Below are positions 24,370 through 33,057 of a stretch of 64,000 nt of DNA, piece by piece. Under the pieces are notes generated by a model. The model had not been told where the DNA came from, ran no database searches, and saw nothing but the letters and a program-made list of their open reading frames with translations. Positions within the stretch are counted from its first letter, which is position 1, and the number at the start of each line of letters is the position of its first letter. The position numbers and the translations under genes were made by a program. Source of the DNA: Amarobacillus sp046328225 (GTDB lineage: Bacteria; Chloroflexota; Dehalococcoidia; Tepidiformales; Tepidiformaceae); the NCBI GenBank assembly GCA_046328225.1, contig JAXLWZ010000002.1, forward strand, positions 124,001-188,000. Reading direction: 5' to 3'.

Positions 24370-25254
24370 TTACCCCTCCAGCGCCCGCCGCACCTCCGCG
24401 CGCCCGAAGTTATCGATGAGCAACTCCGCGATCGGCGTCCGCCCGCTCCCCACCGAGTTGATCGCGCGCGACATCATCACCGTCTCGAACCCGAAGCCGC
24501 GCTCCCCGTACAGCTCCCGGATGCGCGCGTGGTCCGAGTTCGAAAGCAGCGCCGCGACGCCCCGCCGGGTCATCGCTTCGAAGGTGTCGCGCAGCCGTTC
24601 CTGCTCGGATGGGTCGAATTCCCCTCGCGTGTAGGCCGTGAACCGCGAGGTCGCCGAGAGCGGCTGGTACGGCGGGTCCAGGTAGACGAAGTCGCCGGCC
24701 GTGGCCGCCGCGCACGCCTGTTCGAAGTCGCCGGCGCAGAGCGTGACCCCGCGAAGCGCGTTCGCCGCCGCCATCAGCCCGTCCCGATCGAGGATGCGCG
24801 GCTTCACGTAGCGGCCGTGGGGCACGTTGAAGCCGCCCTTGCGGTTCTCCCGGTAGAGCCCGTTGTATCCCGTGCGATTGAGGAAGATCAGCCGCGCCGC
24901 CGCCTCCGCGGGCACGCCGGGCGCGCTCGCCCGCACCGCGTAGTAGTACGCGGCCCGTTCGCCCGCCTCCCGCGCGAGGTACGCCTCCGCCATCGGCGCG
25001 AGCCCGTCCGCGACGGCCCCGGGCTCGTCGCGCACCGCCCGGTAGCACGCGATGAGCGCCGCGTTGGCATCGCTCAACCGCGCGCCCTTCGCCCGTCCAG
25101 CGTCCGCGAAGGCGAAAAACACCGCCCCGCCGCCGAGAAACGGTTCGTGGTACCGCCCAAAGCGCACCGGCGCGCGCTCAAGGATGCGCGGCGCGAGCCG
25201 CGCCTTCCCCCCGGCCCACTTCAGGAACGGTCCCGCCGGCCGCTTCACTCCCAT
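24370..25254 (-). CDS. Dam-type DNA adenine-N6 methyltransferase (class D12)
   Basis: 294-residue DNA methyltransferase of the alpha (D12) group. N-terminal motif X is FLKWAGGKARL (10-20), motif I is YHEPFLGGGAVFF (35-47) and catalytic motif IV is VYLDPPYQP (190-198). RTGYNGLYRENRKGGFNVPHG matches the Dam/DpnM target-recognition region, so the site may be GATC, but this is inference. No cognate restriction enzyme is adjacent, so it looks like an orphan regulatory or repair-linked methylase. The start at 25254 is chosen because it precedes motif X directly. Confidence 0.88.
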   Translation of the reverse strand: MGVKRPAGPFLKWAGGKARLAPRILERAPVRFGRYHEPFLGGGAVFFAFADAGRAKGARLSDANAALIACYRAVRDEPGAVADGLAPMAEAYLAREAGERAAYYYAVRASAPGVPAEAAARLIFLNRTGYNGLYRENRKGGFNVPHGRYVKPRILDRDGLMAAANALRGVTLCAGDFEQACAAATAGDFVYLDPPYQPLSATSRFTAYTRGEFDPSEQERLRDTFEAMTRRGVAALLSNSDHARIRELYGERGFGFETVMMSRAINSVGSGRTPIAELLIDNFGRAEVRRALEG

Positions 25255-25291
25255 GGGTGCGCGCGACGACAGGCGACGGACTCCTGCCGCC

Positions 25292-25507
25292 TCACGACGC
25301 GACGAGGATCCGTTCGCGGACCGTTTCCCGGCCGGCCGTCTCGCGCGCCGCACGTTCGCGCATCTCCTCCAGCATCAGTTCGACCGCCTCGGTAAGCGAC
25401 TCCCGGCATTCGTCGATCGTTCGGCCCTGCCCGAACGCGCCCGGCACTTCGACTGCCCGCGCGATCCACCATCCCTCGTCCTGTTCGAAGATCGCGGTCA
25501 CTTCCAT
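25292..25507 (-). CDS. HicB-like protein, copy 1
   Basis: 71-residue HicB-family protein: MEVTAIFEQDEGWWIARAVE followed by VPGAFGQGRTIDECRESLTEAVE. This is the partial RNase-H-like fold of HicB antitoxins. GGAGG eight bases upstream supports the start. No HicA toxin gene is present on either side and no C-terminal DNA-binding domain is encoded, so it is probably a solitary HicB-like protein. Its N-terminal 15 residues are identical to the paralogue 35 bp upstream. Confidence 0.8.
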   Translation of the reverse strand: MEVTAIFEQDEGWWIARAVEVPGAFGQGRTIDECRESLTEAVELMLEEMRERAARETAGRETVRERILVAS

Positions 25508-25541
25508 GTCGTCCTCCGGGCGCGCACCGCCGCGCTCCATT

Positions 25542-25817
25542 CTAGCGGCGCCGTGCCCTGCCCTCAGCCCCAGCGCGCGCTCGTCGCGACTTCCCTCCGC
25601 GTGACGCAGCGACGCGCATCCGTTCGCGGACGACCGGCCGGCCGTCGATCCGGCGTTCCGCTTCCTCGTGCATGAACGCGAGCGTCGCCTCGATCGCCTC
25701 CAGCAGCGATTCGCGGCATTCGTCCATCGTGCGGCCCTGGCCGACCGGCCCGCGCAGCTCCTCGGTCCAGCCGATCCACCAGCCCTCGTCCTGTTCGAAG
25801 ATCGCGGTCACTTCCAT
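25542..25817 (-). CDS. HicB-like protein, copy 2
   Basis: 91-residue paralogue of the preceding gene: identical first 15 residues, then WTEELRGPVGQGRTMDECRE and a longer, very basic C-terminal tail (SRGGKSRRARAGAEGRARRR). Ribosome binding site GGAGG. The basic tail could bind nucleic acid or could be read-through after loss of the original stop. It lies downstream of lutBC on the same strand, 44 bp away. No HicA partner is visible. Confidence 0.78.
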   Translation of the reverse strand: MEVTAIFEQDEGWWIGWTEELRGPVGQGRTMDECRESLLEAIEATLAFMHEEAERRIDGRPVVRERMRVAASRGGKSRRARAGAEGRARRR

Positions 25818-25861
25818 GTCGCCCTCCGGACATCCAGCGCCGAGACCCGCGCGGCGTGGCC

Positions 25862-27608
25862 TCAGCCGCCGGCGAGCACCACCGCGAGCTCCTCGCTCCC
25901 GTGGATCCCCCGCACGATCTGCTTCTCGATGTCGGCCGTGCGGCTCGCGCCGGTGAGGATGAGCGCATCGACATCGCCAAGGTACTCCGCGAGCCCCGAG
26001 AGGTACCGCACGATCGTCGCCGGGTCGAGGTGCACGACCACCCTTTTCGCGCCCAGCAGCGGCCGGCGCGCGGCCGCATCGCCGAGCAGCAGCACGCTCC
26101 CCGTCGCCGCGATCGCCGCCGTCGCGTGCAACACGCGGTCGCCCTCGCGCGGCTCGTAGGCATCGAGCAGGGTCACGCCCAGCGCCGTGGCTCGTATGCG
26201 GAAGAGCTCCGCGAGGTCCGCCGGTTCGATCTCCTCGGGCGCGATGACCACCGCCGCCTGCCGCGGAGGATCGGCCACCAGGTTGGCCGTGTCGCGCTCC
26301 GGGGCGCCCGCGTGCGGCAGGACACGCGGGTCGCTCGCCGTTCGCTGTGCGCGAACGAAGCGCCCGCCGCCGTTTAGCCCGATTCGCCCCAGCGCCGAGG
26401 CCGCGCGCGCACGCGTCGCCCCCTCGAACGTGAGCGACCAGGCCTGCCACGCCAGCCGTTCGATGCGGCTTCCCGTTTGCCCCATCGCCACCGCGTCCGC
26501 GCGCAGGTCGAGCAGCATGCGATGCAGCGGGATGCCCACCGGGCACACCTCCGTGCACCGCCCGCACAGGCTCGATGCGAGCGGCAGGTCGGCGTAGCGG
26601 CCATCCTTCCACAGCAGCGGCGCGATCACGGCGCCGATCGGGCCCATGTACGGCGCGCCGTACGAAAGCCCGCCCGCCGCGCGATACACCGGGCACGCGT
26701 TCATGCACGCGCCGCAGCGGATGCAGCGAAGCACGTCGTGATACTTCCCCGCCGCGATCTCCGACCGCCCGTTGTCCACGAACACCACGTGCCGCTGCTG
26801 GCCGGGCGCCGGGTCCGCGAGGAAGTGCGAGAACGAGGTCAGCGGCTGCGCCGTCGCGCTCGGCGCCAGCACTTCGAGGATCGCCAGCGCACCCGCTTCG
26901 TCCGCGACCACCTTCTCGAGCCCGGTGATGACGATGTGCAGCTTCGGGTGGCTCGCGCCCAGCGACACGTTCCCTTCGTTCTCGACGACCATCACGCGGC
27001 CTGAGCGGGCGACCACCGCGTTCGCTCCCGTGATGCCCGCGTCGCAATCCTGGAAGAACGCCCCGACCACGTCGCGGACGTAGCGCGAAAGGCGCACAGG
27101 GTCGTCGTCGGGGATGTCGGCGCCGCCGCGCGCGAGCAGCTCGCGAATACGAGTGCGGTTGAGGTGGATGGCCGGCGCCGTGATGTGGCTCGGCCCGCGC
27201 CCCTCGATATCGACGATGTACTCGCCGATGTCCGTCTCCAGCAGGTCGATGCCCGCGTCGCGCAGCGCGTGCGTCAGCCCGACCTCCTCGCCGACCATCG
27301 ATTTCGACTTCGCCACCCGCTTCGCATCGCCCAGGAGGCCGCGAATGATGCGCACGGCGTCGCCCGGCGTGGCCGCGCGGTGATAGCCGATGCCGCGGCG
27401 TTCAGTTCGCGCGAACCTGCGCGTGCAGCTCCTCGAGCCGGCCGATGGCATCGGCGCGCGCGGCCGCGGCCCGCGTCTTCGCATCCGCCGGCGACCTCCG
27501 CAACATCGCCCGCGAATCGTCGACCAGCTTCCGCATGATCGGCGTCACGTTGCGTGAAGGGTGTTCGGTGGCGATCTCCCGCGCCGCGCGTTCGTGATAC
27601 GTCGTCAT
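25862..27608 (-). CDS. lutB: LutB-LutC fusion (L-lactate utilisation iron-sulfur protein), frameshifted
   Basis: Iron-sulfur protein of the L-lactate oxidation complex LutABC. The N-terminal helical part (MTTYHERAAREIATEH, 68 codons) ends at a stop at 27402, while the rest is read in another frame from about 27400 (IGYHRAATPGDAVRIIRGL onward): one extra base or two missing. The LUD domain follows (KSKSMVGEEVGLTHAL, DIGEYIVDIEG), then two 4Fe-4S motifs (CIRCGACMNACP and CGRCTEVCPVG). The last 140 residues form a second LUD domain ending GASRTADIEKQIVRGIHG, typical of LutC, so LutB and LutC are fused. The ATG overlaps the lutA stop. If the shift is real, translation could restart near 27355. 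Confidence 0.8.
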
Positions 27609-28324
27609 CCCAGCGCCCTCGCGAGGAGTTCCGCCACGGTCCACGTCTCCATGCGCTGGTTCGTGCCCCGCGCGCCGGACTCCAGGTGCGCGAGGCAGGA
27701 GAAGTCGGCCGAGACCACGACCTTCGCACCGCTCGCGGCGATGTCGTCGAGCTTCGCCGTCATCATCTCGGCCGCCACCTCGGGCAGTTTCACGGTGAAG
27801 GCGCCCCCGAAGCCGCAACACTCGTCCTCATGCGCCAGGCGCCGCACTTCGAGCAGTTCCACCTTCGCCAGCAAGCCGAGGACCGTGTCCGTGCCGCCCA
27901 GCTCGCGGCGCATGTGGCAGCTGTCGTGGTACACCACCGTGCCTTCGAGCATCAGCGCCAGCCGGTCGAGATTGGGGTGCCCGGCCACGTACGCCGAGAA
28001 TTCGCGAAAACGCCCGGCGATGCGCGCCGCGCCCTCGCGCTTCGAACCTTCGAACAGCCCGGGCACGAAGTGCGTCACCATGCTCGTACACGACCCCGAG
28101 GCCGTGATCACCACATCGTGGCGGCGCGCTTCCCGCAGCAGCGAAAGCGACACCCGCTTCGCCTCCGTGCGGAAGCCGCTGTTGTAGGCAGGCTGCCCGC
28201 AGCAGCGCCCATCGATGAGCGTCACCTCATCGCCGAGCGCCTCCAGCACCCGCTTCGCATGGAAGGCATCGGTCGGCCGCAACGCGCCGAGGTAGCAGGG
28301 ATCGAACAGGGCAACACGCGCCAT
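27605..28324 (-). CDS. lutA: LutA/LldE, L-lactate dehydrogenase complex subunit
   Basis: 239-residue protein with two CCG domains: DPCYLGALRP and RCCGQPAYNSG in the first half, DSCHMRRELGG and DECCGFGGAF in the second. These cysteines bind iron-sulfur clusters in heterodisulfide-reductase-like proteins. With LutB-LutC it forms the LutABC L-lactate dehydrogenase complex feeding electrons to the respiratory chain. A TACGCT box seven bases before the ATG suggests leaderless transcription of the operon. ATGA overlap links it to lutB. Confidence 0.9.
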   Translation of the reverse strand: MARVALFDPCYLGALRPTDAFHAKRVLEALGDEVTLIDGRCCGQPAYNSGFRTEAKRVSLSLLREARRHDVVITASGSCTSMVTHFVPGLFEGSKREGAARIAGRFREFSAYVAGHPNLDRLALMLEGTVVYHDSCHMRRELGGTDTVLGLLAKVELLEVRRLAHEDECCGFGGAFTVKLPEVAAEMMTAKLDDIAASGAKVVVSADFSCLAHLESGARGTNQRMETWTVAELLARALG

Positions 28325-28396
28325 GTCACGGAGCGTAGGGCGGCGCCGGGAGCAGGGGAAGAGGCAGGGTGATGTTCGAATCGAGGACGCGGCCGG

Positions 28397-28636
28397 TCAG
28401 CGGTCCCATTCAGCGCGCAGCCGCCGGGTGTATTCGAGCGCGTCCGTGTCCCGGTCCGCCCACATGCCGAACGCCTCACGAAACAGGCGCTCGTCGTCCG
28501 AGCCCCCCGTCCCGGCGCCCTCCAGCCAGGAATCCACCGCGCGGCGAATCGCTTCCGCGCGAGATATGCCCGACGTCGCGCAACGCGCGTCCAACGCCCG
28601 CACCTGGTCCGTCCGCAGTTCGATGATGGTCCGCAT
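28397..28636 (-). CDS. ribbon-helix-helix protein (antitoxin-like)
   Basis: 79-residue protein whose first 40 residues form a CopG/Arc-type ribbon-helix-helix (RTIIELRTDQVRALDARCAT, then ISRAEAIRRAVDSWL). The C-terminal half is charged and probably helical. Such proteins are usually antitoxins in front of a PIN-domain toxin, but the next gene downstream is lutA, so no toxin is present. A TATCGT box six bases before the ATG points to its own leaderless promoter. Confidence 0.75.
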   Translation of the reverse strand: MRTIIELRTDQVRALDARCATSGISRAEAIRRAVDSWLEGAGTGGSDDERLFREAFGMWADRDTDALEYTRRLRAEWDR

Positions 28637-28672
28637 GCACCAACGATAGCGGCCCGTGCCGCCCCGCGGGTG

Positions 28673-29764
28673 CTAGGCCAGGCGCTCCGCCACCAGGTCG
28701 CCCATCTTCGCCGTGTTCACGACGTGCGCGCCCGTGCCGGCGATATCCGGCGTGCGGTAGCCGTCGCGAATGGCCGCGTCCACGGCCTCCTCGATCGCCG
28801 CCGCTTCCGCCTCCAGCCCGAGCGAGAGCCGCAGCATCATCGCCGCGCTCAGGATCATCGCCAGCGGGTTCGCCTTCCCCTGCCCGGCGATGTCCGGCGC
28901 GCTCCCGTGGATCGGCTCGTAGAGCCCGATGCCCGTGCCGTCTTTCTTGCGCTTGCCCAGGCTGGCCGAGGGCATCATCCCCATCGACCCCGCGAGCATC
29001 GCCGCCTCGTCCGTGAGGATGTCGCCGAACATGTTCTCCGTCACCATCACGTCGAAGCTCGCCGGGCGCCGCAGGAGCTGCATCGCCGCCGCGTCCACGA
29101 GCAGGTGCTCGAGCGCCACATCCGGGTACTCCTTGCCCACCTCCACGGCGATCTCCCGCCAGAGCTGGCCCGTGCGCAGCACGTTCGCCTTGTCGACGCT
29201 CGTCACCTTCTTGCGACGTTGGCGGGCGAGCCGGAAGGCGACGTGCATGATCCGCACGATCTCCTTCTCGCTGTAGCGAAGGGTGTCCACGCCCTGGCGG
29301 CCGCTCGCGCTCTCCCAGCGCTTCTTCGGCTGGCCGAAATACAGGCCCCCCGTGAGCTCGCGGATGACCACCATGTCGGTGCCTTCCAGCACCTCGGGCT
29401 TGAGCGTGCTATCGCTGAGCATGAGCGGGTGCACGCGCACGGGCCGCAGGTTCGCGAACAGCCCCAACTGCTTGCGCATCCCCAAGATCGCGTCTTCCGG
29501 CCGCACGATCGCCTTCGGGTCATCCCACTTCGGGCCGCCCACGGCGCCGAACAGCACCGCCCGCGATGCCTTCGCCTTCGCCACCGTCTCCGGCCGCAGG
29601 GCCACGCCGTGCTTGTCGATGCCCGCGCCGCCGATCGTCTCCTCGTCGTATTCGAACTCGTGCCCGAACTTCCGCTGGACGCGGCCCAGCGTCTTCAGGG
29701 CCTCCTCCATGACTTCCGGCCCGATGCCGTCTCCCGGCGTGACGAGGATCTTGAAGCTGGGCAT
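28673..29764 (-). CDS. leuB: 3-isopropylmalate dehydrogenase
   Basis: 363-residue NAD-dependent beta-decarboxylating dehydrogenase. Features: TPGDGIGPEVMEEAL at 9-23, FGAVGGPKWDD around 72-82, catalytic RPVRVHP and ELTGGLYFGQPK, VTSVDKANVLR around 186-196, DVMVTENMFGDILTDEAAML around 235-254, and the cofactor loop EPIHGSAPDIAGQGKANP. These fit LeuB in leucine synthesis best; homoisocitrate or tartrate dehydrogenases are less likely. GGAGG precedes the ATG. Other leu genes are not in the window. Confidence 0.9.
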   Translation of the reverse strand: MPSFKILVTPGDGIGPEVMEEALKTLGRVQRKFGHEFEYDEETIGGAGIDKHGVALRPETVAKAKASRAVLFGAVGGPKWDDPKAIVRPEDAILGMRKQLGLFANLRPVRVHPLMLSDSTLKPEVLEGTDMVVIRELTGGLYFGQPKKRWESASGRQGVDTLRYSEKEIVRIMHVAFRLARQRRKKVTSVDKANVLRTGQLWREIAVEVGKEYPDVALEHLLVDAAAMQLLRRPASFDVMVTENMFGDILTDEAAMLAGSMGMMPSASLGKRKKDGTGIGLYEPIHGSAPDIAGQGKANPLAMILSAAMMLRLSLGLEAEAAAIEEAVDAAIRDGYRTPDIAGTGAHVVNTAKMGDLVAERLA

Positions 29765-29882
29765 GGCGCTGCCTCCGGCGTGATGGCTCAAAAGTAGCGG
29801 CACATCCCGTCGCAGTCCAAGAACGCGTGGGCCGCACATTCATGCCCCGCGGGCATCGGTTACGGGCTGTCCATGCGCGACG

Positions 29883-30674
29883 CTACTCCGTCAGCCGCCG
29901 CCGCATGCTCCAGAGCGCCGCCAGGTAGGTGATGCCCGTCGCGACCACCAGCCAGGCGAAGTCCCCCGCCATGCTCCACGCCATCTCGCCCGTGATGAAC
30001 CCCCGGTAGAGCGACGTCGCGTGCGTGAGCGGGATGAACCACGCCACCACCCGCCCCCACGCCGGCAGCGAATCCGTCGGGAAAAAGGCGCCGCCGAACC
30101 AGAACATGGGATTGATCACGAGGTTGAAGAAGTAGCCGAACTGGCTCATCGCCTTCGCCACCGAGGCGAAGAGGATGGACATCGCGCTGAAGAAGATGCC
30201 CGGGATCACCGCCACCGGCACGCACAGGACCGCCCACGGCGAATCCACCATCCCCAGCCACGGTGTCAGCAACGCCGCCACCAGCAGGATGTACGCCGCA
30301 TTCACCGTCGATCGCGTCGCCCCCCAGAGGATCTCCCCGGTGATGATGTCGTCGATGCTCGCGGGCGTCGCGAGGATGGCGCGGTAGGTCCCCTGGTCGA
30401 GCCGCAGGTAGCTGTTCCAGGCGCATTCGAACACGGCCGTGAACATCGGGAACATCCCCAGCAGCCCCGGCGCGAGGAACGCCACGTAATCCTGCCCGTT
30501 GTCCAGCTCGACGAATTTCCCCAGCCCCAGGCCGAGCGCGAAGATCACGAACGGCGGTTCCAGCAGCTGCGCCATGAACTCCGACTTCCAGAGCTGCAGC
30601 AGCACGTCGCGGTTGCGTTGCCACACGTGCAGCGCCCCCGCCGAAAGATCCGGTTGCTTCACGAACGCGGTCAA
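29883..30674 (-). CDS. ABC-2 type transporter permease
   Basis: 263-residue membrane protein with six hydrophobic segments, the usual ABC-2 fold of drug/polysaccharide/NodJ-like exporters. The segment NPMFWFGGAFFPTDSLPAW in the C-terminal part is a recognisable ABC-2 motif. Start taken as TTG at 30674, overlapping the ATPase stop (TTGA); a GTG four codons later is possible. Forms a DrrA/DrrB-like two-gene exporter with the upstream ATPase. Substrate unknown. Confidence 0.85.
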   Translation of the reverse strand: MTAFVKQPDLSAGALHVWQRNRDVLLQLWKSEFMAQLLEPPFVIFALGLGLGKFVELDNGQDYVAFLAPGLLGMFPMFTAVFECAWNSYLRLDQGTYRAILATPASIDDIITGEILWGATRSTVNAAYILLVAALLTPWLGMVDSPWAVLCVPVAVIPGIFFSAMSILFASVAKAMSQFGYFFNLVINPMFWFGGAFFPTDSLPAWGRVVAWFIPLTHATSLYRGFITGEMAWSMAGDFAWLVVATGITYLAALWSMRRRLTE

Positions 30675-31594
30675 TCCAGCAGCCCCCTTCCCGTGAGGCG
30701 GAGGAACACGTCCTCCAGGTTGCCCGGGCGCAGGAACGCCCTCCCCGGGTCGCCGATGCCCAGCGCCAGCTCGCGCGCCCGTTGCCCCGCGCCGTACACG
30801 TAGACCAGGTCCTCGACCTCCTCCACGGTCACACCCGCGATCGCCCCGAGCTCGCCCAGGAGCGGCGCGCGCTCTTCCGGTTCCATCCGCAGCTCCAGCA
30901 CCTCCGTGCCCGCGTGCTGGCCGATGAGCGCGTGCGGGTTCCCCTCCGTAAGGATGGTCCCGCGGTGCATGATCACGAGCCGGTCGCAGAGGTGCGCCGC
31001 TTCGTCCATGTAGTGCGTCGTCAGGATCATGGTCACGCCGCGCGCCTTCAGCAGCCGCAGCTTCTGCCAGACGTTGTGGCGCGCCTGCGGGTCCAGCCCC
31101 GTCGTCGGCTCGTCGAGCACGAGGATGCGCGGCTCGCTCACCAGCGAACGCGCGATCACGAGGCGGCGTTTCATCCCGCCCGAAAGGTCCCCGATCTTCG
31201 AGCCCGCCTTCTCCGTGAGCTGGAACAGCGCCAGGGCGTCGTCGATGCGCGCGTCCGCCACTGCCTTCGAAAGCCCGTAGTAGCGCGCGTAGACCTCCAG
31301 GTTCTTCCGCACCGGGAGGTCCTCGTCCAGGTTGTCTTCCTGCGGGACCACGCCCAGCTGCGATTTGATCCGCCGCGCGTCCGTTCGCGGATCGAGCCCG
31401 GCGACGCGCAGCGAACCGCCGCTCACGGGCGAAAGGCACGAGATCATCTTGATGGTGGTGCTCTTGCCGGCGCCGTTGGGGCCGAGGAAGCCGAAGCATT
31501 CGCCCTCGCGCACGGCGAAACCGATGCCATCGACCGCCGTGAACGGCCCATACCGTTTGACGAGGCCCCGCGCCTCGACCGCGTTTTCAGTCAC
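30671..31594 (-). CDS. ABC-2 exporter ATP-binding protein (DrrA-like)
   Basis: 307-residue ATPase. Walker A GPNGAGKST at 38-46, Q-loop VPQEDNL around 83-89, signature LSGGMKRR at 137-144, Walker B ILVLDEPTTGLDPQ at 157-170 and H-loop THYMDEA. The C-terminal 80 residues form the extra domain seen in DrrA-type multidrug exporters. Start is GTG with GGAG upstream. The 212-bp gap upstream (31595-31806) to the FIST gene shows no gene on either strand. Confidence 0.88.
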   Translation of the reverse strand: MTENAVEARGLVKRYGPFTAVDGIGFAVREGECFGFLGPNGAGKSTTIKMISCLSPVSGGSLRVAGLDPRTDARRIKSQLGVVPQEDNLDEDLPVRKNLEVYARYYGLSKAVADARIDDALALFQLTEKAGSKIGDLSGGMKRRLVIARSLVSEPRILVLDEPTTGLDPQARHNVWQKLRLLKARGVTMILTTHYMDEAAHLCDRLVIMHRGTILTEGNPHALIGQHAGTEVLELRMEPEERAPLLGELGAIAGVTVEEVEDLVYVYGAGQRARELALGIGDPGRAFLRPGNLEDVFLRLTGRGLLD

Positions 31595-31806
31595 TGGGGA
31601 ACTCCGGGGAGTGGGCGCGGCACGCACGGTGTGCGGCGCGCTGCATCGCTGGCTGCGCCTCAGGCAGCCGCCATAGCGGGCGAATCCGGTCTCAGCACGG
31701 CATCCAGGCCCTCGCTCCGCGAAGCAGTCCCGGCATCGTGGCACACGCCGCGAACGCGCCGCAAGCACGATTTCCGCCTGTGTGAACTTCGCCGCGCAGC
31801 CGCCGC

Positions 31807-32976
31807 TCAGGCCACCGGCACGAAGAGCGCGATGCTCGCCGTGAACCCGTGCAGGTAGTTCCTGCCACCCACCGGCCCTATTTCGCCGTTACAAAAGAAG
31901 CCCGCCACCGGCAGGCCCGCGAACTCCCGCTCGATCGCCTGCGCATCGTGGTTGGCCGAACCGAAGAGGCCCATGCCGCGCCCGTTGCACGCGAACAGCA
32001 GCCCCCCCGCCGGTTCCCGCGCATCGAGACCGGCCCGCGCCTCGATGAGCATCTCGCGCAGCTCCTCGTCGGCGGCGTTGCCGTCGCGCACCTGGAATTG
32101 CAGCGTCTGCCCCACGCGCGGCACATCGCCGATGGCCACGATCCCGGACGCCTGGTCGGCCCCCAGCAGGTTGCGAATGAGGAAGTCGCCGCGCCGGAAC
32201 TCGTCCCGGTACTCGTCCATCGCCAGCCCCACGAGCAGGTTCCGCGATGCCCGCTGCTGCACGTCCGGAGGAAGCGCCCGCAGCGTATCGACCAGCACCT
32301 CCAGCGGCGGCCGCCCGCCGATGGCGCGCACGATGTTCCGGTCGGCCTCCGTGATGGTCCAGGTCTCGCCGATGGGCGCCGCCCCCTGCGATACCACGGG
32401 GCGCACGCCCCACGCCCCCCCGATGGCCAGCAGCAGCGCGCCGGAGTGGTGCACTTCGCTGCCGAGGAAGAGCTGCGTGTGCTGCCCGACCCCCGCCGAA
32501 GACGCCATGCCGCCCACCAGCGGCACCCCCGGGTACGCGCTCGACAGCCGCGCCAGCAATGCTTCGCTATCGAAGGTGAACGGGTCCGCGAGGATTACCC
32601 ACGCGTTGACCGCTTCCGGCCGCAATCCCAACGCCTCGTGCCAGGCCTCCGGCGCCTCCGCCAGCGCCAGGAACTCCTGCGTGATGTGGAACGCCCGCAG
32701 CATCGCGCCCGGCAGCCGCAGCGAGAGCACGCTCAGCGCCGGCACGCCCTCCATTTCGCGGCCCGTCCCGATGACCGCCTGCCCCGAGCAGCCGAGCAGC
32801 GTCTTCGGCCGCAGCCGCTCCTGCACCACGCCCAGGATGTCGCCGAACGCCGCCAGGTAGTGCGAGCTCGCGAACACGAAGACGGCGTCGGCGCTCCCCG
32901 GTGCCCCTTCGCCCAGCGCCTGGTCCAGCGCCAGCCGCCAGTCGTGTGCCGTCCCGAGACCGGCGAACGTGGCCAT
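31807..32976 (-). CDS. FIST N/C-domain protein
   Basis: 389-residue protein made of a FIST N-terminal domain (about 10-205; KTLLGCSGQAVIGTGREMEG, VPLVGGMASSAG) and FIST C-terminal domain (about 215-385; NLLVGLAMDEYRDEFRRGDF, FACNGRGMGLFGSANHD, VAGFFCNGEIGPVGG). FIST domains are thought to sense small ligands, possibly amino acids, in signal transduction. It stands alone with no kinase or cyclase domain. The start at 32976 rather than seven codons earlier is chosen because a TACAAT -10 box (32983-32988) lies six bases upstream, giving a leaderless mRNA. Confidence 0.88.
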   Translation of the reverse strand: MATFAGLGTAHDWRLALDQALGEGAPGSADAVFVFASSHYLAAFGDILGVVQERLRPKTLLGCSGQAVIGTGREMEGVPALSVLSLRLPGAMLRAFHITQEFLALAEAPEAWHEALGLRPEAVNAWVILADPFTFDSEALLARLSSAYPGVPLVGGMASSAGVGQHTQLFLGSEVHHSGALLLAIGGAWGVRPVVSQGAAPIGETWTITEADRNIVRAIGGRPPLEVLVDTLRALPPDVQQRASRNLLVGLAMDEYRDEFRRGDFLIRNLLGADQASGIVAIGDVPRVGQTLQFQVRDGNAADEELREMLIEARAGLDAREPAGGLLFACNGRGMGLFGSANHDAQAIEREFAGLPVAGFFCNGEIGPVGGRNYLHGFTASIALFVPVA

Positions 32977-33057
32977 GCGAGCATTGTAATGCAGCATCGG
33001 GCACGCTCCCGGCCCGCCATCTTTCCAAAACCCACACCCACGCCCGAAAGGAAGCCC

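Noticed and set aside
24370..25254. Restriction-modification system
   Set aside because: Only the methylase is present; adjacent genes are HicB-like proteins and an acyl-CoA dehydrogenase.
25292..25817. Active HicAB toxin-antitoxin system
   Set aside because: Both ORFs are HicB-like; no HicA-like double-stranded RNA-binding toxin frame was found on either side.
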